From positions 15,699,712 through 15,763,711 of the forward strand of contig NC_134940.1 of the NCBI RefSeq assembly GCF_051020765.1: 64,000 bases of DNA, written 5' to 3'. The position numbers and the translations under genes are program-made. The number at the start of each line of letters is the position of its first letter. The stretch's first letter is position 1. Positions 58,801-64,000 of this stretch are shown piece after piece. A model generated the notes under the pieces. The model searched no databases. It was not told the DNA's origin and saw only the letters and a list, made by a program, of their open reading frames with translations. Source of the DNA: Lasioglossum baleicum. Its lineage: Eukaryota; Arthropoda; Insecta; Hymenoptera; Halictidae.

Positions 58801-61800
58801 GACTTATCATGGGGTTGATTCCGAGCTGAGTCTACGAATGAGCAGGTTACGTAATAACGTGTTTCGCCATTATGTTTCTAAATGAATGATGCGTTTATCG
58901 CATACACATGTAAGCACGTACCTGGTGATTACCAGGTGCAGGATAAAGGGGGGACGGTTGATTCGAGTATCGATGATCCCACGGGGGAGGGGCGTGCGCT
59001 ATAGCGTTCAGAGTCGGTTGAGGAGTAGTTCTATTTGGTTGCTGATTACCCCATTGCTGATTACTAGCGATTGCTCCTGCTGGAGGGGTAGCAGGCACAG
59101 GACCGACCGGTGGCATCGGTTGTTGCGATGGTTGCTGTGGCGGTTGTGATTGCGATTGCGGTTGCTGCGATGTGTATGATACCCTACTGCTCCCACTACT
59201 GCTGTTGTACTGGTTGGTTGTATTTGGCCATCCTGGGGAGTCGCAGTATCGCCATTACAGAATGTGTCGTTCAACGACATAACACATCAAACTGTCGCGC
59301 TATTTATTTATCGAATACTGATCGTTTTACCTGGATACGTTGGTCTTGGTTGATTATATTGAGGATACTGTTGGTCTTTGGCAAAATCAGGATGGCGCCT
59401 AGGCGGGTTTGGACCTGGCGGTGGCGGAGGCATGTTCTTGTTTGCACTCGCGCCTCCTGAATATATTTGTGTCCCTCCTGGAGCTCCATATCCTCCCTTC
59501 GATCGAAAGCAAATCATAGTCGATAAGATACTCCAATGATGAGTCCACACTGCTGTTGACGAACAGCTCGTGCCAACAACAGTGCGAACATTTTAGTGAA
59601 CTGTGATCAGCTGACAGCGAGCTCGCTTGTAACAGTGTTCGCTCGGTGAGCGGTACATCAAAGAATCTGTTCACGAACTCTCAAGGCACGTGTGGACGCA
59701 TTAAGATCCAATTATACCGAGTAATTTTTCACAGTCCTCGTGTGACATTCTTGTAAAGTTTCCGCATCCCGTTTCATTTTTTAATAAATCATTTGTTAAA
59801 CATATTCCACCGGAAACGCCCACTGTCGCTTTCCTTTTTTCTTTCAACACCATCTTCTTGTATTACTAAATACACAGCTGATACAAGTAAAAGACCTTCA
59901 AACACCTTCAGTGAGCACACAGCAAGGACTACAACGAACTGGCCCGCAATCACCAAGCAAACAAACCTCGATGCAGTTTCTGCTAGCGAACGGCTCGTAA
60001 GGAACTTCTCGCGGCAACGAATATTTACCTGTTCCTGTCGATAATAATCTTGTGGGCACGAATAAGACGAAGTAGCGGAAGGCTGGGAAGGTGAAGAAGG
60101 TTGACTGGTAGCCGTTTGTTGTGGTACAGTAGGCGGATGTGTCTGCGGCGCAGACGGGTAGCTGTTACTTCTGGCGTTGGGCGGTGTTCCAGCCGGGTAG
60201 CTTCCAGCTTGTTGACTACTACTATATCTATTGTATATATCCTGTCCACTGGCGTTGTTCGGCGGCATATTCCCTCCAGGATAACCCCTGCAAAATTTGT
60301 AAACGGTGATCAACGGTTTTTCACACCTTTGCTTCGTGTACAGGGTGTATAGAAGGTAATGGTGATCCGTCCTAGGGGTGAATCCACACCTCTGGATCGG
60401 TGGACATTTGTAATGGAAACTTGCCGCAAAATTGTTTATACATAACAAAGAAAATTGTGGTTGAAGTTTCTTTTACATCAGCACCTTCTACTCATCGAGA
60501 ACCAATAGGTTGGAACCGACATTTGCTCGGGAATGCAACGAGCGAGAACCTACTGTAGAGGGTGTATAAAAAGTACTTGGCACGTTTCGTTGTTCTAACC
60601 TGTCGACGTCCGGTACGTAAGGTGAATAATGTGACCTCGGTGAGTAAGGTTGATTGAACTCTCCCTGTTGAGATAGGGTGTTTCCTTGAGGGCGGATATA
60701 CTGATCCTGGGGATAGTTTTGGTAGGAACCTGTGTTCTGGTAACTGCTTTGTTGTATACCTTAAACACAAACGAATATTTTCCAGTTGTTCAATGATGTT
60801 TAGTCTGTAACATGCGTTTCCGGATAACAATAAGAGAATAAAGTAACAATTAACAGGCAGTAAACAACGGACAAGGACGTGCTAAAATGGGGAAACATAT
60901 ACATCGTTCTAAGTCGTGAAAGGACACAAGGAAGAGAGAAGTACCTGGGGTTCGTAGTGGACCAGGGTAGGGCGCCGCGTTCGACTTGCGAGCAGAGCGT
61001 CCCACACTGTTGTCGAACGGTTTCGCGCTATTCTGCCCGCCCTGGTTCGAACCACCTGTCGGAATATCATTCTCTCAACCGCTATTCCTTTCACACGATT
61101 CCACAACTATCAGGTTGATGTCACTGTCGTCGTATATGTATACATCAACTCAACAAGTTCAGCCCCGGTCGAAATCTCAAAATTCTCCAAGTAGAACCGA
61201 ATTTCTTTTTCTCGCGTCGGTCGACGAACGTAATTAGTAGACTGCGGATTTTGTGCATTTATGACAAAATTGGGTCTGTACAATTTAAATCAGAAGAAAC
61301 ATTAACAGAGTTTAAGAATATCAACAGACTATTTCCAACTTATTAAAATGATTAAAGAAAGAACTGCTTTTCTGTTTGGCCCCTGCCTCTTGTAATTAGC
61401 ACAGTCAATTTTTATTTTGCATAAACATCCGCGGTCTAGTTATTAGAGATGGGATCATCTAATATATTACATGTACGTTTTTTCTACTCATTCCAGAGCT
61501 TGAAACCAGCTTGTATAAAATGATTACATGGCAAGTATACTCAGTGAAACTTTTTCGGGTTTTGAGTACATTCAACTCTCCTACAGCGTGATTGATTCGT
61601 ACCGCGTTACGAGAAACTCAGAATTAGTACAGATCAGATCAAATTAAATGACATTTAATACAAATCGCAATGTTTGCACCGAGTTATAGAAGGGTTCACT
61701 GTACTGAAACGAAACTTGATTATTGAAATTGACTTGCATTCAGATAGATATTGAACTTGATCCTATCCCCAAATGTTATTGATTAACCCGCAGGTATACC

Positions 61801-63281
61801 CGTGAAAAGAGTTTAACTGTAGGTTCATTTAGAGGGAGGCTGAACGTGTTAATACGTTGTCTCTAACATGAATAATAGAATAGAATGTGAGCCAGTTACC
61901 TTGATGAGGGGAGGGAGCACTGCTCTGGCTGGGCGGTCTAGGAGGAGGAGGCGTGTACTCCGAAGAAGGTCCTCCAGGTGTACCGCCGGTGTAACCACTC
62001 TGGTAACTTCCATAACCATCCATGGAAGCATTACTCGATCCAGCAGCAGGGAAGGAATCTTGTGAATTGGAAGACCCTGAAGAACGTGTACTATTTATTT
62101 ATCAAGTCTCTTCATCGGTCACGCGGTGAACCTGCTAAACAACTGCCTAGGGTTTCGATGATTTTTGGATATACAGTGCGAGTCCGAAGAAACAGAATAC
62201 CTAAATATCTCCGTTACTTTCCTTTGTACAAAAAAATTTCTTAGGACAAAGTTACGCTGTTTTAAGGGCCACATGTAACGGTATAAGGGAAAAAATTTTC
62301 AAGGTCATTTTTTCACAAGATTTCAAGGTCATCGATATTTTTTTTAATGGAATGAGGTATTTTGTAATACATCAATCGATGCAACTGGACATTCGTTATA
62401 AAAAAGTACTAACCTATGTATGTCGAAAAGTTAGTAGTTCACGAGATATTTCGATTTAAATAACTCTAAAACACGCTAACGTCTTAGTACGACAGTAATG
62501 GTGTTTTAGAGTTATTTAAATCGAAATATCTCGTGACCTACTAACTTTTCGACATACATAGGTTAGTACTTTTTTACAACGAATGTCCAGTTGCATCGAT
62601 TGATGTATTAGAAAATACCTCATTCCATTTAAAAAAATATCGATGACCTTGAAATCTTGTTTAAAAAAATTACCATGAAAATTTTTCCCTTACACCGTTA
62701 CATGTGGCCCTTTAAACAGTGTAACTTTGTCCTAAGAAGTTTTTTTGTACAACGAAATGTAACCCTGTAATAAAACAAGTGGTACGTGAACCATGCAGTA
62801 AGAATTTAAGGATCCGTGAATACGGATCCGTGTACGCGGATCCTTAATTTCGTACTACATACACGGTTCACGTACCACGTGTATTTTAGTGCAAGTTCAA
62901 AACCGCGATCTCTAATATATTGTAGCAATCGATATTATGAACTTTTTCGCGTTAGCGGCGGTCTCGTTTAGTTTTCAAGATACTTGCGAACAACTATCGG
63001 TGCCACTACAGTGAATTCTGACTTGTGCGTCTATTGCCGGAAAATGATTTGATACACCTACCCGGCGAGGGTACAGAAGCAGTTCCCTTTGATCCTTTCT
63101 TCTTCGAGCCAGCTTCGACTTGGTTTATGATGGGCTGGGGATCCACACCTCCACGGTCGAAGTGACATTCGTACGCCAGCAAGTGTTTCGTGTAGTGTTT
63201 TCGCAGCGTGTACGCTGCGCTACTACTCGCACCGATGCCGAGCGACCCCGCTATGTCTTTCCACGTTTTGTTCTTTGTCAC
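55865..63281 (-). CDS. osa: osa / ARID1 SWI/SNF subunit, C-terminal part
   Basis: Osa is the ARID subunit that defines the BAP-type SWI/SNF chromatin remodeller and acts in the nucleus. Nine exons (5' to 3'): 63062-63281, 61900-62076, 60945-61055, 60600-60759, 60029-60287, 59331-59496, 58922-59232, 58592-58825, 55865-57838; 3612 nt, 1203 aa in frame. The first exon here starts inside the ARID DNA-binding domain: TKNKTWKDIAGSLGIGASSS, YTLRKHYTKHLLAYE, then INQVEAGSKKKGS. Next come Gly/Pro/Gln/Ser/Tyr-rich low-complexity exons. The last two exons hold the BAF250_C domain: AWRIMMALRSGLLAES.WALD.LNILLFDD, VSYFGLTHLPGLLDVLLEHF, an acidic/Lys-rich spacer, then LGKLLLLHHEHPARTQ and HIRENVLVMAANIAGHLDLS, ending VARVLFQCSRGA. 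The N-terminal half and the start lie beyond 64000. Several introns carry MITEs. Confidence 0.94.
57888..58545. mobile_element. Mariner-type foldback MITE in last osa intron
   Basis: The ends TACAGGGTGGCTGAAAAGTT and AACTTTTCAGCCACCCTGTA are exact inverses with TA borders. Arms of about 230 bp follow with GCGGCATTTTTATGCTGCTG-type and CATTTACGGAGCCG inverted segments. The middle has a run of 17 G at 58260-58276. The GGGTGGCTGAAAAGT style of terminus is common in mariner-family elements. No transposase frame. Confidence 0.82.
61238..61438. mobile_element. ACTGCGGAT MITE, copy 3
   Basis: TAGACTGCGGATTTTGTGCA at the left and TGCATAAACATCCGCGGTCTA (split TGCATAAACATC / CGCGGTCTA) at the right; 201 bp, in the osa intron 61056-61899. 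Same family as 18611-18798 and 45830-46732. Confidence 0.75.
61567..61703. mobile_element. Short MITE with pogo-like ends, copy 2
   Basis: Homologous, in opposite orientation, to 1284-1427: shared segments include ATTCGTACCGCGTTAC, TCAGAATTAGTACA and ATCAGAT, and the end GGGTTCACTGTA. It lies in the same osa intron as the ACTGCGGAT copy, 130 bp away. Confidence 0.68.
62172..62769. mobile_element. Large palindromic foldback element in osa intron
   Basis: Arms of roughly 270 bp are inverted with few differences: GGACAAAGTTAC, GGGCCACATGTAACGGT, CAAGGTCATCGATATT, GAATGAGGTATTTT, ACATCAATCGATGCAACTGG, AACTTTTCGACATACATAGG and AACTCTAAAACAC, each with its inverse. The centre lies near 62480. Outer ends read TACAGTG and CCCTGTA, with TA borders. 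No coding frame. It lies in the intron 62077-63061, just downstream of the ARID exon. Confidence 0.75.
62779..62880. repeat. Short inverted repeat beside the large palindrome
   Basis: GTGGTACGTGAACC and its inverse GGTTCACGTACCAC enclose AAGGATCCGTG..CACGGATCC-type repeats, forming a hairpin of about 100 bp. It abuts the larger palindrome but shares no sequence with it that I can see. Confidence 0.7.
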
Positions 63282-64000
63282 CTATAGAGAATGAACGTGA
63301 TTTTTTCCTCTGTTAGACGCGTCGCGCCGTGTGTTTATCAATGTAAAATCCAAACAGCAAAAATCTGCATCTCGAAAACGCAAAATAAAAAGAAAAATTA
63401 CACGTGGAACAGAAACAAAAACAAAATCGTTACAGGTACTAGTCTAAAAGAAAAAACAAAACATCGATTTGACGAAAAATAACCAACTCTGCCTTGTTTG
63501 CATTCGAACGACTTAAATTGTTTTTTTTCTGACCATGCAGAAATAGTATGGAAAAAAGTGAAACAGACAAAAAAGTACAGTCGAGACGAATTACCGTAAT
63601 TATATTGATATTAAAATGTTTATCTTCACTGAATATTAGAATAATTCCATATAGCACCAAGGTTCGTAGATCAGGGCGCATTCCATACGCGTCGAACGAC
63701 TACTTCAAGAAAAGACGTGTTAAAGCTTCTTTGTTCTCTCTCTCTCGTTCTTTTTTTTCATATAGTTATAATACGAGAAAATAAAACGGAAAAAATGAAA
63801 CACTAACAGCAAAAAAAGTACAATGTGATCATGCACAATTCAGCGTAAACAGAAAGAAGCGTGTTCACAGTGGTTTTCAACAACCGACGATACGTTTTAA
63901 AATGCATAAATATGGAAAAGGAAAACTAAAACAAAAAGAAAAAACATAAAACGAGAAACTCGTGTGTGTGTGCGCCTTCGTTCGAGTTGTCAGTTAGCTG
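63282..64000 (-). other. Intron of osa upstream of the ARID exon
   Basis: AT-rich sequence after the acceptor at 63282-63283 (CTATAG on the sense strand). It contains no further osa exon that I can recognise, so the next upstream exon, with the first half of the ARID, lies outside the window. A GT/TG tract is near 63962-63970. Confidence 0.55.

Noticed and set aside
62172..62880. Palindromes as a CRISPR array or tRNA cluster
   Set aside because: There are no regularly spaced direct repeats with unique spacers, and the hairpins do not fit a cloverleaf; the genome is eukaryotic.

Overview
The window is nuclear DNA from an animal, most likely an insect. All genes are split by short GT-AG introns (mostly 60-120 bp), the proteins are metazoan, and non-coding DNA is AT-rich with microsatellites and many foldback elements. 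The gene content and the insect-type osa protein suggest Hymenoptera (ant, bee or wasp), but nothing in the sequence settles the order. I see no bacterial, viral or plasmid genes and no novel defence-type system; the most unusual material is the dense set of palindromic non-autonomous transposons inside introns.

Layout. (1) 591-4181 (-): muskelin, 12 exons. (2) 5842-9401 (-): UBE3C-type HECT ubiquitin ligase, 4 coding exons. (3) 11005-12269 (+): calcineurin B, 5 exons, the first carrying only the start codon. (4) 14377-16350 (+): PPP4R2, coding region without introns. (5) 18300-20643 (-): mitochondrial ABCB10-type half transporter, 3 exons. (6) 20.6-25.5 kb: mostly gene-free, with a foldback hAT element bounded by an exact 8-bp target duplication (21061-21898) and then a GC-rich, probably promoter/5'UTR, stretch. 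(7) 25536-32186 (+): a C2H2 protein with about 22 fingers, 10 exons. (8) 33147-51661 (+): a very large VPS13-family lipid-transfer protein, which I resolve into 52 in-frame exons (3433 aa). (9) 51.7-55.86 kb: pyrimidine-rich microsatellite DNA, probably the long 3'UTR of the next gene. (10) 55865->64000 (-): the 3' part of osa (ARID1), 9 exons from inside the ARID domain to the stop; the 5' part lies outside the window.

The genes are unrelated housekeeping and regulatory loci: ubiquitin ligase components (muskelin, UBE3C), phosphatase regulators (calcineurin B, PPP4R2), mitochondrial transport (ABCB10), membrane-contact lipid transfer (VPS13) and chromatin/transcription (zinc-finger protein, SWI/SNF subunit osa). 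The tandem order CanB then PPP4R2 and the adjacent (-) pair muskelin/UBE3C show no shared regulation that I can see.

Exon boundaries were read by hand from splice sites, phase continuity and remembered family similarity. In every multi-exon model the summed coding length is a multiple of three. Transcript ends, 5'UTR exons and alternative splicing cannot be determined from the sequence alone.
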